Source: a virus. From it: a stretch of DNA of 64,000 nucleotides. The translations under genes and the position numbers were made by a program. The notes under the pieces were generated by a model, which was not told the DNA's origin, searched no databases, and was given only the letters and a program-made list of their open reading frames with translations. Where the stretch lies: positions 1 to 64,000 of IMG/VR virus record IMGVR_UViG_3300048088_000336; one strand, written 5' to 3'. Each line of letters opens with the position of its first letter. The first letter of the stretch is position 1. This document shows positions 40,142-49,446 of this stretch, piece after piece.

Positions 40142-41847
40142 GCGCCCCCCTGATCCGGCCACCCGTCGACCTGGGTGCCTACGTCGACCTACGCATTTTC
40201 GACGTCCCCGACCAGGACCTGATCTCAGCGATGATCGCCTACTACGGGATCGTCAACCCCGGATGGGTGCCCCGGGAGGGCAACACCGAGGTCCTGCTCA
40301 TGGAAGCGATCGCCCTGGCGATCGCCGAGAACGTCGCCACGATCAACCGGCTCCCGGGCGCGGTCGTTGAAGCTGTCCTGCACCTCGCTGGAGTGGACCG
40401 CGACTTCGGTGCCCCCGCGATCGGCACCGCCACCATCAACCTCGCAGACGGCCTCGGGTACACCATCCCGACCGGTACCCGCTTCTACCTGCCGCTGGCT
40501 ACGGGCACGGTCGTGTTCCTGGCGCAAGCACCGGATACGCAGATCGCGGCCGGGGCGACCAGCGCCACGATCAACCTCATCTCCCAGATCAACACCGCCG
40601 CCGCCAACGGGGTCACCACCGGTACCCGTCTCGTGCTCGCCGACCAGTTGTCCATGGTGCAGACCGTTGTGTTGGCGTCGACAGTGTCGAGTGGTCGGGA
40701 CCCGGAAACCGACGCGGCGTGGCGCGACCGGGGTGTGGCCCGCCTGAAGCGACTTTCGGACGCTCTTGTGGTCCCAGCACAATTCAATGCGTTCATCGAC
40801 GAGGATGTGCGCATCGGGCGCGTGATGACCGTCGATTTGTGGGACGGGTCTGTGGGCTCACCACATACACCGGGCGCGGACCCCGGTCACATCACCTGCT
40901 GTGTGCTGGATCCGACAGGGCTCACGCTGGGCACCCCGGACCTCACCGACCTCCAGGCGCAGGCGCAGGCCAAAGCGGCCGCCATGCTGGCTGTGCACGT
41001 CATCAACGCCGCCTTGGACACCGCGAACATCGTGGTCACGTTCGTCACCGCAGCGGGCTACGTCGCGGCCACTGTGGCCGCCGCCATCATCACCACATTG
41101 CGCAACTACATCAATCCGCTGACCTGGGCGGCCGGGGCACCACTGCGGCACAACGAACTCGTCTCCGTCGCCGACCAGGTGCCCGGCGTGGACTACATCA
41201 CCCACGTGATGATCAACGGATCGACGTTGGACGTCACCGCGTCCTCCCCCCGGGCGCTGCCCCAGGCGGGCCTGCTCGACGTCGCCGACCCGTTCTCCGG
41301 TGGTGGCCTGGAGGATCACTTCAACTCCGACACCAGCACCATCAACACCGCCCTGTGGACCGTCGCGGGCGTGACCTCCATCGTCACCAACCGTCTGCGC
41401 ATCACCGGGCACAGCACCTACGCCGACTCCCTGACCTCGGTGGCCAAATACAACTTCACCGGCCGACGAGTCAGCGTCAAAATCCCCACCGTGCCCGCCG
41501 CCGCCTCCGGTGAGGCTTTGCTGCGCATGACCACCGACGCCAACAACTGGCTGTCCATCGGCAAATCCGGCACCAACCTGCTGATGCGCTCCCGCGTGGC
41601 CGGATCAAACTCCGACACCACTCTCACCTACGACGCGGTCGCTCACCTGTGGATGCGCATCGCTGAAGGACCAGCGGGCACCATCACCTGGCAAACCAGT
41701 CCCGACGGTTCTGTGTGGACAACCCGCCGCACCCTGGCCACCGGCCTGCCCCCGTACGTGAGCGTCAACGTGGTCCTCATCGCGGGACACACTGTGGGTG
41801 GCGACCCCGACCAGATCTCCGAGTTCGACGATTTGACGGTGATCTAG
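40138..41847 (+). CDS. Baseplate J-like protein with C-terminal lectin-like domain
   Basis: 569 residues. The first 385 residues are a gpJ/gp6-like baseplate arm protein (NPGWVPREGNTEVLLMEAIAL, SGRDPETDAAWRDRGVARL, VPGVDYITHV). After a Gly-rich joint, residues about 395-569 form a strand-rich domain resembling concanavalin/LamG folds (LEDHFNSDTSTINTALW, WLSIGKSGTNLLM). This addition probably binds a cell-surface sugar, and is not found in minimal gpJ proteins. GTG start. Confidence 0.85.
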   Translation: MSAPLIRPPVDLGAYVDLRIFDVPDQDLISAMIAYYGIVNPGWVPREGNTEVLLMEAIALAIAENVATINRLPGAVVEAVLHLAGVDRDFGAPAIGTATINLADGLGYTIPTGTRFYLPLATGTVVFLAQAPDTQIAAGATSATINLISQINTAAANGVTTGTRLVLADQLSMVQTVVLASTVSSGRDPETDAAWRDRGVARLKRLSDALVVPAQFNAFIDEDVRIGRVMTVDLWDGSVGSPHTPGADPGHITCCVLDPTGLTLGTPDLTDLQAQAQAKAAAMLAVHVINAALDTANIVVTFVTAAGYVAATVAAAIITTLRNYINPLTWAAGAPLRHNELVSVADQVPGVDYITHVMINGSTLDVTASSPRALPQAGLLDVADPFSGGGLEDHFNSDTSTINTALWTVAGVTSIVTNRLRITGHSTYADSLTSVAKYNFTGRRVSVKIPTVPAAASGEALLRMTTDANNWLSIGKSGTNLLMRSRVAGSNSDTTLTYDAVAHLWMRIAEGPAGTITWQTSPDGSVWTTRRTLATGLPPYVSVNVVLIAGHTVGGDPDQISEFDDLTVI

Positions 41848-42131
41848 TGGACCTCACTGGTGTGATGCACGTCTTAGACCGCAACGCGTGCCGCAGTTGC
41901 CGCCGCCCCATCATGCTGGTGAAGAACATCGGCTGGCTCCACGGGGAACTCCCGCAGTACGCGCACGAGGAACCCACATGCGCTAACGCCGTTCCCGTGG
42001 ATCCGCGCTGCCCAGAGTGCGACGTACTTCAGGCCGCCGCGCAAGTACCGGGCGGACTACGCATCTCCTGGCATTCCGTGGGGGGCGTGCGCTGCTCCGG
42101 TAGCTGGGCAATTGTGGCGAGACCACAATGA
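41847..42131 (+). CDS. Small zinc-ribbon protein in the baseplate module
   Basis: 94 residues with CRSC and CPEC pairs plus further Cys (CANA, RCSG). Unknown function. The GTG start overlaps the stop of the baseplate J gene and the end overlaps the gpI-like start, so it is co-translated with baseplate proteins. Confidence 0.65.
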   Translation: MDLTGVMHVLDRNACRSCRRPIMLVKNIGWLHGELPQYAHEEPTCANAVPVDPRCPECDVLQAAAQVPGGLRISWHSVGGVRCSGSWAIVARPQ

Positions 42132-43327
42132 CCACCGCGATCCCAACCCTGCCGACCGCACCGACGGTCAACCATTTCGCGCAACGCATCTTCGATCGAC
42201 TCCCGGAGGCCTACCGCACGTTCGACGCCAACTCCGGTTACCCGTTCCTGCTCTACATCGACGCCGTCACCCAAGAGTTGGGGGCGATCGACGTCGTCAT
42301 CGACCGGATCACCGGGCAGCGCCCGGTCGGTCCGGCGACCCCCATTCCGTGGTCGTTGCACCCCTCGGCGTTGGCCGACTACAACGCCAACCGGGTCCTG
42401 CGGCTGTCCGAGCTGGCCGATCCCCTGGTGGCGGACGCGGCGTGGCTACCGTGGCTGGTGCAACTCGTCGGCGGGCACCTTGATCCGGCCGCGTCGGTGG
42501 CGGAGCAGCGGGACACGATCCGCTACGCCACCTCGGGGTGGCAGGCGGGCACGATCTCCAGCATCGAGTACGCCGCCCGCTCGGCTCTGACCGGTAGCCA
42601 GTACGCGAAGTGCATCCCGCACATGACCGACGGCGGCGCGGCCGGTGGCCCGTGGGATGTGGCGATCATGACCAGGTCGTCGGAAACCCCGGACCCCAGT
42701 GCGGTGATCGGCGCGATCCTGCGCAAGGGCGTGAAACCGGCCGGGGTGATCCTGCACCTGGTGCCGTTCGGGGCGTCGTGGGACATGCTGGAGTCCGCGC
42801 GGCCGATCTGGGACCTGTGGGAGACCGACACGGTCGGGCCGGTCACCTGGGACCGACTGGCGGACACGGGACTGTCCTACGCTGACGTGCCCGGCAACCT
42901 CGTGCCCAACGCCTCCTACGAGGTCAACGTCACCGGTTGGACAGCGGGGTCGAACACCACCGACACGTGGCTGGCTGGGGGTGTCGACGGGCTCGGACAG
43001 GCCACCGTGCACGCCACGGCGGCCGGACAAATCAAGATCACGTCCTCGACGTTCCCGGTTACCGCAGCCCTGGACTACCGCAGCTCGTGCGCCGTGAAAC
43101 CCGGCAATGCCCGCACCGCCCGGCAGATCCGCACCTGGTCAACCGGTGCCACGGCCACCAGCCCCGATTTCGTTCTCCCCGCTGGGGTGTGGACGCGGAT
43201 GCCGACGCACACTGTCACCGCGCCGACCGGGGCGACGACGGCGAGTGTCGCGTTGCAGGTCGACGGCATGGGCGTAGGGGAAACCCTGGCGTTGGACGCG
43301 TGGGATGCGCGGCAGTACCACGGTTAA
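42128..43327 (+). CDS. gpI-like tail protein with binding domain
   Basis: 399 residues. The first 240 residues resemble P2 gpI-type proteins that link baseplate to fibre (RIFDRLPEAYRTFD, ELADPLVADAAWLPWLVQLVGG, RDTIRYATSGWQAGT). Residues about 255-399 form a strand-rich carbohydrate-binding-like module (NLVPNASYEVNVTGWTAGS, WTRMPTHTVTAPTGA). The ATG overlaps the previous stop (ATGA). A short hairpin TCGGG/CCCGA follows at 43329-43342. Confidence 0.75.
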   Translation: MTTAIPTLPTAPTVNHFAQRIFDRLPEAYRTFDANSGYPFLLYIDAVTQELGAIDVVIDRITGQRPVGPATPIPWSLHPSALADYNANRVLRLSELADPLVADAAWLPWLVQLVGGHLDPAASVAEQRDTIRYATSGWQAGTISSIEYAARSALTGSQYAKCIPHMTDGGAAGGPWDVAIMTRSSETPDPSAVIGAILRKGVKPAGVILHLVPFGASWDMLESARPIWDLWETDTVGPVTWDRLADTGLSYADVPGNLVPNASYEVNVTGWTAGSNTTDTWLAGGVDGLGQATVHATAAGQIKITSSTFPVTAALDYRSSCAVKPGNARTARQIRTWSTGATATSPDFVLPAGVWTRMPTHTVTAPTGATTASVALQVDGMGVGETLALDAWDARQYHG

Positions 43328-43547
43328 GTCGGGGTGCCCCGATAGACTTCCCACTGGTGGCCGCAGGGGTGTCAAGGCCGTTGCCCGCAAGCTTCGGACG
43401 ACTCCATATGCGGTTAAGGTTCGCTCGGTCGGGCTTTTGGTGGCGGGCAGTTCCTCCCGGCTGCAATGAGCGCTCCTGCACGAGCCTGCGGCCACCTCCA
43501 GCGTGTCACTGCCGGTACAGCGCCCCCGGGCCTGCCACGATCACGCG

Positions 43548-45317
43548 GTGACGGTGACCCGCACACCCCGCCTGGGTGTAGAGCAGTGGAGTTCCGGCAG
43601 CGACTCGCCGTCGCGCACCGGGTTCAATCAAGACCTGCTGAACCTTGAGTCGAAGACCGCGATCGACCAGCGCACCCCGGCCGCCGCACTACCCACCGCC
43701 GCCACCACCCTGCCGGTAGGCGGGACGACACCACTAGTGGCGGCGGAGTTCTTCCAACGCACCCTGGATCTCGGTTCCGGTGCCACTGCTTACGCCCTGT
43801 ACCGCACCGACTCAGGCGGCACCTGGCACGCGCAAGCGTGGGTACCGGAGCGGCTGCTGGTCCGACCACCAGACACCGTGCCAGCAGTCACCGCTGAAGC
43901 ACTGCGGGTGGAGCACACCGGGGTCTCCAACGGGCCCGGCCTGTCGGTGTCCTGGGATGGCGCGGCGACACTGCGCAAGCAACTGATCCTCGGTGGTTCC
44001 GCCGACGGCACGGTCGGGCGACTTTCAATTGGTGGGCTGGATTCAATGCCCGCCGCTGTTCGGGCCCGCATCACCCCGGTGGGTTCTGAACGAGGCCTGG
44101 AGATCAAAGCCGGGGACGTCAACGTCACCGAACTACTCCGGTTGATCGAGTTCGGTGGGTCGACGGTGCTCACCGTCACCGGCGCCGGGCAGATGTCCAG
44201 CACTCAGGGTGCCGCGTTCGGTGGTACACCTCCGGCAGCGTCAGCGGCGCTGGCCGCGTCCCCCAACGCAACCGGAGCGATCAACACCGGGATCCTCGGT
44301 TACGGGCAGGAGACCGCGCCAACGCGGGTGATCTGGCAGGTAAACCGTTTCCAGCCGGGCAGCTCCGACGTCAACCCGATCTTCTCCGTGGCACCGAACG
44401 CCATCGTGATCGGCCGGGTCTCCTCGGACTGGACCGGGGAACTGGATCTCGGCGCCGCCCTAACCAAACTTTCCACGCCGCGTCTCGCATGGTTCCCCAC
44501 AGCCGCATCCCAGTCCGGGAGCACCCCGTTCAACCCGTTCCCCGGTATGACCGGGTTCGTCGGCATCGACGCCACCAACGGACTCAGCTCCACGATCAGC
44601 GCACTGCTCAACAACTACGGGGACCCCACCCGTGACGCCGCCCGGCTCTACTCCTACCCGTCGTCGACCGCGACCTGGACGGGGGACATTCAGCGCGGCT
44701 ACCAGGCTGAGATCATCTCCGGGGCCCCGGATGTGGCCCTGGTATCCCGCATCGACCCCCAAGGCCGGTCACTGGCCAACGCCCCGTGGCGCGGTTCCGG
44801 TGGCAAACCGGTCCAGTTGCGGGACCTGCGCCAAGGTGTGGTGCACGCCAGTAAAAAGATTTGGGTAGTCCCCGGGGACTACCCCGACGGGCAGTTCATC
44901 GCGTCGAACGGATCATTCACCTACGACTGGCCCACAATGACCGTGCGCTCGGCGTCGGTCACCCAGTTGGAAGTGGAGATGCGCCTGGAGGCTTTGTTCT
45001 TCAAACAGAACTCCGGCGCCAACCCCGACCGGCAGGTCCTGCAAATCCGGTGGTTCTATTCGATCGCCGGTGGGTCGTTCGTTTCAGCCGACCCCGACTA
45101 CCAGGAGGCAGCCGCTACCACAGTGGACTCCCCGTGGCCGCAGGCACCGGGGGTGCAAAACATTTGGACGGTGATCGTTCCGGTCACTGCGGCGGCCGGG
45201 ACCACGTTCCGTATGCGCATGCAAGCACTGTTGTACGCCTACGCCAGTGACGGGCGGTTGCGCCGGGCGGACCTGCGGGTGAGGGAATCCATTGTCGAGA
45301 CATATACGGCGGCCTGA
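43548..45317 (+). CDS. Tail fibre protein
   Basis: 589 residues from GTG 43548. It opens with RLGVEQWSSGSDSPSRTGFNQ, an opening typical of actinophage fibres, followed by a helical AAIDQ-type region and long strand-rich parts. The C-terminal 150 residues look like a receptor-binding head. No clear ribosome site precedes the start. The 220-base gap before it has only the small hairpin noted for the previous gene and no gene that I can support. Confidence 0.75.
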   Translation: MTVTRTPRLGVEQWSSGSDSPSRTGFNQDLLNLESKTAIDQRTPAAALPTAATTLPVGGTTPLVAAEFFQRTLDLGSGATAYALYRTDSGGTWHAQAWVPERLLVRPPDTVPAVTAEALRVEHTGVSNGPGLSVSWDGAATLRKQLILGGSADGTVGRLSIGGLDSMPAAVRARITPVGSERGLEIKAGDVNVTELLRLIEFGGSTVLTVTGAGQMSSTQGAAFGGTPPAASAALAASPNATGAINTGILGYGQETAPTRVIWQVNRFQPGSSDVNPIFSVAPNAIVIGRVSSDWTGELDLGAALTKLSTPRLAWFPTAASQSGSTPFNPFPGMTGFVGIDATNGLSSTISALLNNYGDPTRDAARLYSYPSSTATWTGDIQRGYQAEIISGAPDVALVSRIDPQGRSLANAPWRGSGGKPVQLRDLRQGVVHASKKIWVVPGDYPDGQFIASNGSFTYDWPTMTVRSASVTQLEVEMRLEALFFKQNSGANPDRQVLQIRWFYSIAGGSFVSADPDYQEAAATTVDSPWPQAPGVQNIWTVIVPVTAAAGTTFRMRMQALLYAYASDGRLRRADLRVRESIVETYTAA

Positions 45318-45554
45318 ATGAACTACACGCATTTGACGGAGAAGGATTTCGCTGGGCTGCGCGCCGAGCGGATCACGGTACTTGAGGGGGAGCATTACCG
45401 GGCGACGCTGCGCCTGCGGGAGTGCACTGGGGTTGCCGAGTTGGAGGCGATCGGCGCCCAGTTGGAGGAGATTGAGCGGCGCATCGCCGTGCACGGTGAC
45501 GGCATGCCCGCGACGGAGGTCGACCCCGTGAACGAGGCCGCAGGCGCCCCGTGA
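45318..45554 (+). CDS. Small coiled-coil protein
   Basis: 78 residues, mostly helical and charged (LEAIGAQLEEIERRIAVH). Unknown function. The ATG is directly after the fibre stop codon, and the end overlaps the next start. Confidence 0.65.
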   Translation: MNYTHLTEKDFAGLRAERITVLEGEHYRATLRLRECTGVAELEAIGAQLEEIERRIAVHGDGMPATEVDPVNEAAGAP

Positions 45555-45757
45555 TCTCGCCGCGACTGGCCAACGTTGTGATCATTATCGTCACGATTGT
45601 GTGGGTGACGTCGTTCGCCGTGTCCTTATTCTCCCTGACCTACAAACCGGACCCGCAAATCAACGTCATCTTCATGGCGATCACTGGCGGAGCGATGGCG
45701 TTGAAAGCCAAGCGCGGTGAAGGCGGACCTCCCAGCCCGCCGAGGCAGGCGCCGTGA
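45551..45757 (+). CDS. Small two-segment membrane protein
   Basis: 68 residues: membrane segment VVIIIVTIVWVTSFAVSLFSL, a short loop, a second segment INVIFMAITGGAMAL, and a basic Pro-rich tail. The size and layout fit a holin-like protein, but the better holin candidate lies after the endolysin. GTG start, overlapping both neighbours. Confidence 0.65.
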   Translation: MISPRLANVVIIIVTIVWVTSFAVSLFSLTYKPDPQINVIFMAITGGAMALKAKRGEGGPPSPPRQAP

Positions 45758-46362
45758 ACATTTTCTACGTCATCAACTCACTGGTGTGGTCACTGGTGGG
45801 CGGGCTGGCCGGATTCAAATACGGGCAGCTCTACCGAGACAATGTTGAGATTAAGAGGCGACTGAGCATGGTCGAAAGCGAACTCCCCGACACCCCCGAC
45901 GCCCCGGCGCCCGTCGCCCCGGTGAGGCCGCCCCGCTGGAAAGTTCTGCTGCACGAGCCCAGTTCCCGCCAGCTCGTCGGTGTCGTCGTCATCATCATGG
46001 CCGTGCTCACCGTGATCAGTGGCGCCTTCTACTCGCACCAACGCAACGCTGAAAGTAACTGCCAAACCGCGTACTTCAACGCCTACACCGAGGCCCTGCG
46101 CTCCCGCGATGACCTGGCCACCCGCTCCCGCGCCGGACTGGAGGCATACATCGCCGCCAGCAACGACCTGTGGCTCGGTTTCCTGAAGAACGCCCCCGTC
46201 GCCGGGGGCCAGTCCACTGACGCGCAGCGCGCCGCGAGCATCGCCATCCTCAACGACTACCTGGCGAAGTCCCGTGCCTCCATCGCCGACCTGCAAGAAG
46301 TGGACAGGGCCAAGCAGGTGTTCCCGATCCCCGCCAACACCTGCCCCGGTGCCCCCTCGTGA
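45754..46362 (+). CDS. Membrane protein with periplasm-type helical domain
   Basis: 202 residues. One hydrophobic N-terminal segment, a Pro-rich cytoplasmic stretch, then a membrane segment (LVGVVVIIMAVLTVISGAFY) and an outer helical domain with two Cys. Unknown function. It is a member of a run of overlapping small membrane genes before the lysis genes. Confidence 0.65.
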   Translation: MNIFYVINSLVWSLVGGLAGFKYGQLYRDNVEIKRRLSMVESELPDTPDAPAPVAPVRPPRWKVLLHEPSSRQLVGVVVIIMAVLTVISGAFYSHQRNAESNCQTAYFNAYTEALRSRDDLATRSRAGLEAYIAASNDLWLGFLKNAPVAGGQSTDAQRAASIAILNDYLAKSRASIADLQEVDRAKQVFPIPANTCPGAPS

Positions 46363-46967
46363 CGCGGGCCTTGCGCCCTGCCCCGCGTCGCAGCCCGTGG
46401 CGGTGGCTCACCCAGGACCGCCCCGCCCAAATCGCCGCCCTGGTCATGCTGGTCGCGGGAGCGGCGGTCACGATCGTGGACATGGGGGATCGGGACGCTC
46501 AAACCAGCGCGGCCAACGATCGGGTTACTCAGGTCTCCGCCGAACGTGACGTCTCCGTGGCCCGGTCACTGTCCCTGGCGGAGCAGGTCAAAGCCGCCTG
46601 CGCTGGTAGTGGCGCGATCGAACTCGGTGACGCGTGTCATTCAGCGGAGGTTGTTGTCGCCCAACCGATCCCCGGCCCGCGCGGCATCCCCGGCGCTCCC
46701 GGTGTGAGTGGCCCGCAGGGGCCACCCGGCGCGACAGGACCGACCGGGCCGACGGGGCCACCCGGTAAGGACGGCACCCCCGGAACCGATGGACGCAACG
46801 GCGCCCCCCCAGCGGGGTGGGTCATCGCCAACGCCGACGGATCAACCACCACCTGCGCTCGTGCCCGCGCCTTCGATCCGACCAACCCGCGCTACGCGTG
46901 CACCGCGCGCGGCCTGCCCGTCGCCCCCCGGGAGCAACCGGGCCCCCGAGTGGAACCGACACGATAG
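46359..46967 (+). CDS. Collagen-like membrane protein
   Basis: 202 residues. A membrane segment ([17 protein letters not shown]) is followed by a helical stretch and then about 15 Gly-x-y triplets (residues about 105-150, including [16 protein letters not shown]), and a small Cys-bearing C-terminal domain. The triplets should form a trimeric collagen-like stalk. It may project from the membrane or act as a structural fibre. GTG start overlaps the previous stop. Confidence 0.8.
   Translation: MTRALRPAPRRSPWRWLTQDRPAQIAALVMLVAGAAVTIVDMGDRDAQTSAANDRVTQVSAERDVSVARSLSLAEQVKAACAGSGAIELGDACHSAEVVVAQPIPGPRGIPGAPGVSGPQGPPGATGPTGPTGPPGKDGTPGTDGRNGAPPAGWVIANADGSTTTCARARAFDPTNPRYACTARGLPVAPREQPGPRVEPTR
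46670..46812 (+). repeat. Collagen-like Gly-x-y coding repeat
   Basis: Short GGN-CCN-rich repeat encoding the collagen-like triplets; prone to length change. Confidence 0.75.
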
Positions 46968-46979
46968 GAGGCCCTGGCC

Positions 46980-47333
46980 TTGTTAGGTTTCTGTCTGCCC
47001 CTGTACTGCAACCCTCAAGGCCCTAGCCTGCCGTTCGGCACCTGGTATTTGGCGATCTACGACACGGTGCGGGTGGGGTGTGTGGTCGCCGCCCTGATCC
47101 TCATCGGCCGGATCGGGGTCGCGTGGCGCCGGTCATACCGTCACGGTGGGCAGCGGGACCGGTACCTGGCGCTGGCACTGTTCGCGTTCATTGTCGCCGC
47201 TACGGAGATCTCCCACATGGGTGACATCGCCTCCTACCGGTTGGTGGTCACAGCGGTCGCACTGGGGTTCGCGCAGCGCGGCTTGCGCCGGTTCCCGGGG
47301 GAGACCTTGTCGGTGCCAAAGGGGTCGGCCTGA
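46980..47333 (+). CDS. Membrane protein
   Basis: 117 residues with three likely membrane segments (IYDTVRVGCVVAALILIGRI, LALALFAFIVAATEI, LVVTAVALGFA). TTG start 8 bases after TAGGAGG. Unknown function; part of the pre-lysis membrane cluster. Confidence 0.65.
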   Translation: MLGFCLPLYCNPQGPSLPFGTWYLAIYDTVRVGCVVAALILIGRIGVAWRRSYRHGGQRDRYLALALFAFIVAATEISHMGDIASYRLVVTAVALGFAQRGLRRFPGETLSVPKGSA

Positions 47334-47381
47334 TCGGCGCGTCTACCAGGCATCGGGGCGGGCACGCCCGATGATGACGGC

Positions 47382-47795
47382 GTGACCGAAGACCGCCCGC
47401 TTGACGACACCACTGCCGGGTACGGGCGGCATGAGGCGGCGGCTACAGGTTCGTCGCTCATGCGGCTTATCCAGCGGATCCAGACGCAACACCAGATGAT
47501 CGGAGATCTCGTGGCTACCGAGGCAGAGCAGATTCAACGCCTGAAGGACGATGTGGGCGGCTACGTGAGCGCCATGCGCACGAAGGTGCAGTCCCTTCAG
47601 GATCAGATCACGAACCTGGGTGGGCAGGTGTCGTCGGCGGCGGCCGATCAGATGGGCCGCGACGCCCAGGACCTGTCGGACAGCCTGGACACCTTGGAGC
47701 AGGCGTTCGCTCAGGACGTTCCCCCGGCCGCCCCGGCAACCCCGGCCGACCCGGGCACGGGCGGGACGACGGACCCAAACGCCCCACCGGCATGA
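47382..47795 (+). CDS. Coiled-coil protein
   Basis: 137 residues. The centre (residues about 30-105) is a long amphipathic helix with heptads (AEQIQRLKDDVGGYVSAMRT), and the end is Pro/Ala/Gly-rich. No membrane segment. Unknown function. The stop overlaps the micropeptide start. Confidence 0.65.
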   Translation: MTEDRPLDDTTAGYGRHEAAATGSSLMRLIQRIQTQHQMIGDLVATEAEQIQRLKDDVGGYVSAMRTKVQSLQDQITNLGGQVSSAAADQMGRDAQDLSDSLDTLEQAFAQDVPPAAPATPADPGTGGTTDPNAPPA

Positions 47796-47878
47796 TCAAG
47801 AAGCTTCTTGAGCTGGCGGCAGTGAAGAAGCTGCTCGACTGGTGGCGCAACCGCCACCAAGGCAAGGCCGGTAACTAG
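47792..47878 (+). CDS. 28-residue amphipathic micropeptide
   Basis: Begins MIKKLLELAAVKKLLDWW and ends in a basic polar tail. The ATG overlaps the previous stop (ATGA). The helix is strongly amphipathic with Leu/Trp on one side and Lys on the other, so it might bind or disturb membranes. A terminator-like hairpin follows 8 bases later. Confidence 0.55.
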   Translation: MIKKLLELAAVKKLLDWWRNRHQGKAGN

Positions 47879-47885
47879 ACGTCGA

Positions 47886-47914
47886 GCCGGGGAGGGTGGC
47901 CGTCCCTCCCCGGC
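47886..47914 (+). terminator. Hairpin terminator before the endolysin gene
   Basis: A perfect 11-base stem, GCCGGGGAGGG (47886-47896) with CCCTCCCCGGC (47904-47914), 7-base loop. Confidence 0.7.
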
Positions 47915-47938
47915 CCGACACCCCCATCGGGAGGACTC

Positions 47939-48904
47939 GTGGCGCACCCATACCTGGGCGACGTGCTGTGGTCCGACGTGTCCGAGTTCCAAACCGAGGT
48001 CACCGACCTCTACCCGTTCAACGCCCTGTGCATCCGCTCCAACGACGGCACTCACCGTGACCGGAATTTCATGGCCAACTACGCGTGGTCATTGCGGGCA
48101 CTGGCCGCCAAACGCCTCAAACTGTTGATCGTCTACGCGGTGTACCGGGACAACTGGCAACAGACCGTGGCCACTATGCAATCCATGGTCGGCACCCCGC
48201 ACCGGCGCATGGCTGTGATGATCGACGTCGAATCGTGGGGCGGGCAGATCACCGGGAACCACTCCCCGGGAATCAACGCCATGCACACCGCCCTATCCCA
48301 GTGGCTCGGCAGCTACAAGCGGGTCATCGGCTACGGCAACACCGGGGACCTCAACGCCCTGTGGCCGGTCAAACCCGTCGGGGTGCGCATCATCGAAGCC
48401 GCCTACGGATCCAACCCCGACTACCCCGGCAAGATCGGCCACCAGTTCACCGACGGGCAAACCAAGGACCGCATCGACGTGCCCCCGTTCGGATACGCGG
48501 ACGCTGACTCCGCCGACGGCTACGACATCGACGCCCTGTGCGCCGCCCTGGGTATCGCCCCCGACCCCGCGCCCGCCCTAGGAGACCCCGACATGCCCGC
48601 CAACGAATGGCAAACCACCCCGGTGGCCACCCAGCACGCCGTGTGCTTCCCCGTGGGAGAGAAGGTGTCCTCCCTGATCACCCAAGGCTGGTTGTCGATC
48701 TTCCCGGCGCAGGACGCGGACGTGCACGTGGAGCTTTACGGCGGTGGCCTCAAACTCGCCGAGTTCACCGAGAAGGCCCCCCAGCGGGACCGATGGTGGA
48801 AAGAACTGCCCGACGGCACCGAGGGCGCCCTGGTGACCATCGCGACCCGCACCAACAGTGTCGCGGGCTGGTGTTTGGAACTGAAACCGAAAGCGAGTGT
48901 CTGA
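47939..48904 (+). CDS. Endolysin, GH25-like muramidase
   Basis: 321 residues. Residues 1-205 fit a GH25-like TIM barrel: VLWSDVSEFQ at the start with Asp13, and the acidic pair in MIDVESW (Asp96, Glu98) expected at the active site, then YGNTGDL and IGHQFTDG. Residues about 215-321 form a separate strand-rich domain that probably binds the cell wall. It would cut the glycan chain at lysis. GTG follows GGGAGG closely. The holin gene overlaps its stop. Confidence 0.85.
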   Translation: MAHPYLGDVLWSDVSEFQTEVTDLYPFNALCIRSNDGTHRDRNFMANYAWSLRALAAKRLKLLIVYAVYRDNWQQTVATMQSMVGTPHRRMAVMIDVESWGGQITGNHSPGINAMHTALSQWLGSYKRVIGYGNTGDLNALWPVKPVGVRIIEAAYGSNPDYPGKIGHQFTDGQTKDRIDVPPFGYADADSADGYDIDALCAALGIAPDPAPALGDPDMPANEWQTTPVATQHAVCFPVGEKVSSLITQGWLSIFPAQDADVHVELYGGGLKLAEFTEKAPQRDRWWKELPDGTEGALVTIATRTNSVAGWCLELKPKASV

Positions 48905-49446
48905 TGGGTAAGTGGATCGGCCGTGAGGCCGCGCAGTGGCCGCACCTGGTCGGCATGCTGGCGGTCCTGTTCACGCCCCTGTTGCACCTGACCACCGACC
49001 AGTCCGGTGCGCTGATCGCGGTGATTGTCGGTGTCACCGGTGGGGCGACAGCGGTCAGTGTCGGTGGGGAGAAGGCCGCCCCCCTGGTGGCCGGGCTGAT
49101 GAAGGCCGTGCTGGCGGTCGCTCTGGCGATCCACCTGGACTTCTCACCGGGCGCGCAGGCCGCCGTGATGGTGTTCGTGGAGGCCATTGTCGGCTGGTAC
49201 CTGCGCACCCAGGTCGTCGCGCCGGTGCCACCGATCCCCGTCGTCGCGCCTCCCGTGGTGACACCCCCGGTGGTGGCCGCGCCGGTGACGGTGACCCCCA
49301 CCCCGGACCCGCTGCCGGTGACGGTGGTCGCCGAGGCCGTCCATGGTGCCCATGAGGCGCCTGTCGCGACAGGGCCGGTGCCTGCGGTCGGCTACCTCGA
49401 CGACGCGCCGTTGGGGCCACCTCAGGGGGGCCCGCTCGCGCCGTGA
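48904..49446 (+). CDS. Putative holin
   Basis: 180 residues. Three hydrophobic segments (HLVGMLAVLFTPLLHL, LIAVIVGVTGGATAV, and AVLAVALAIHLDF to VMVFVEAIVGWYL) are followed by a Pro/Val-rich cytoplasmic tail. This is a holin layout, and the ATG overlaps the endolysin stop, the classic arrangement. The 75-residue Pro/Val tail is longer than usual. Confidence 0.75.
   Translation: MGKWIGREAAQWPHLVGMLAVLFTPLLHLTTDQSGALIAVIVGVTGGATAVSVGGEKAAPLVAGLMKAVLAVALAIHLDFSPGAQAAVMVFVEAIVGWYLRTQVVAPVPPIPVVAPPVVTPPVVAAPVTVTPTPDPLPVTVVAEAVHGAHEAPVATGPVPAVGYLDDAPLGPPQGGPLAP

Noticed and set aside
43328-43547. Possible tRNA gene in the gap before the fibre gene
   Set aside because: A GGTTCG stretch is present, but no cloverleaf with acceptor and anticodon stems can be drawn.
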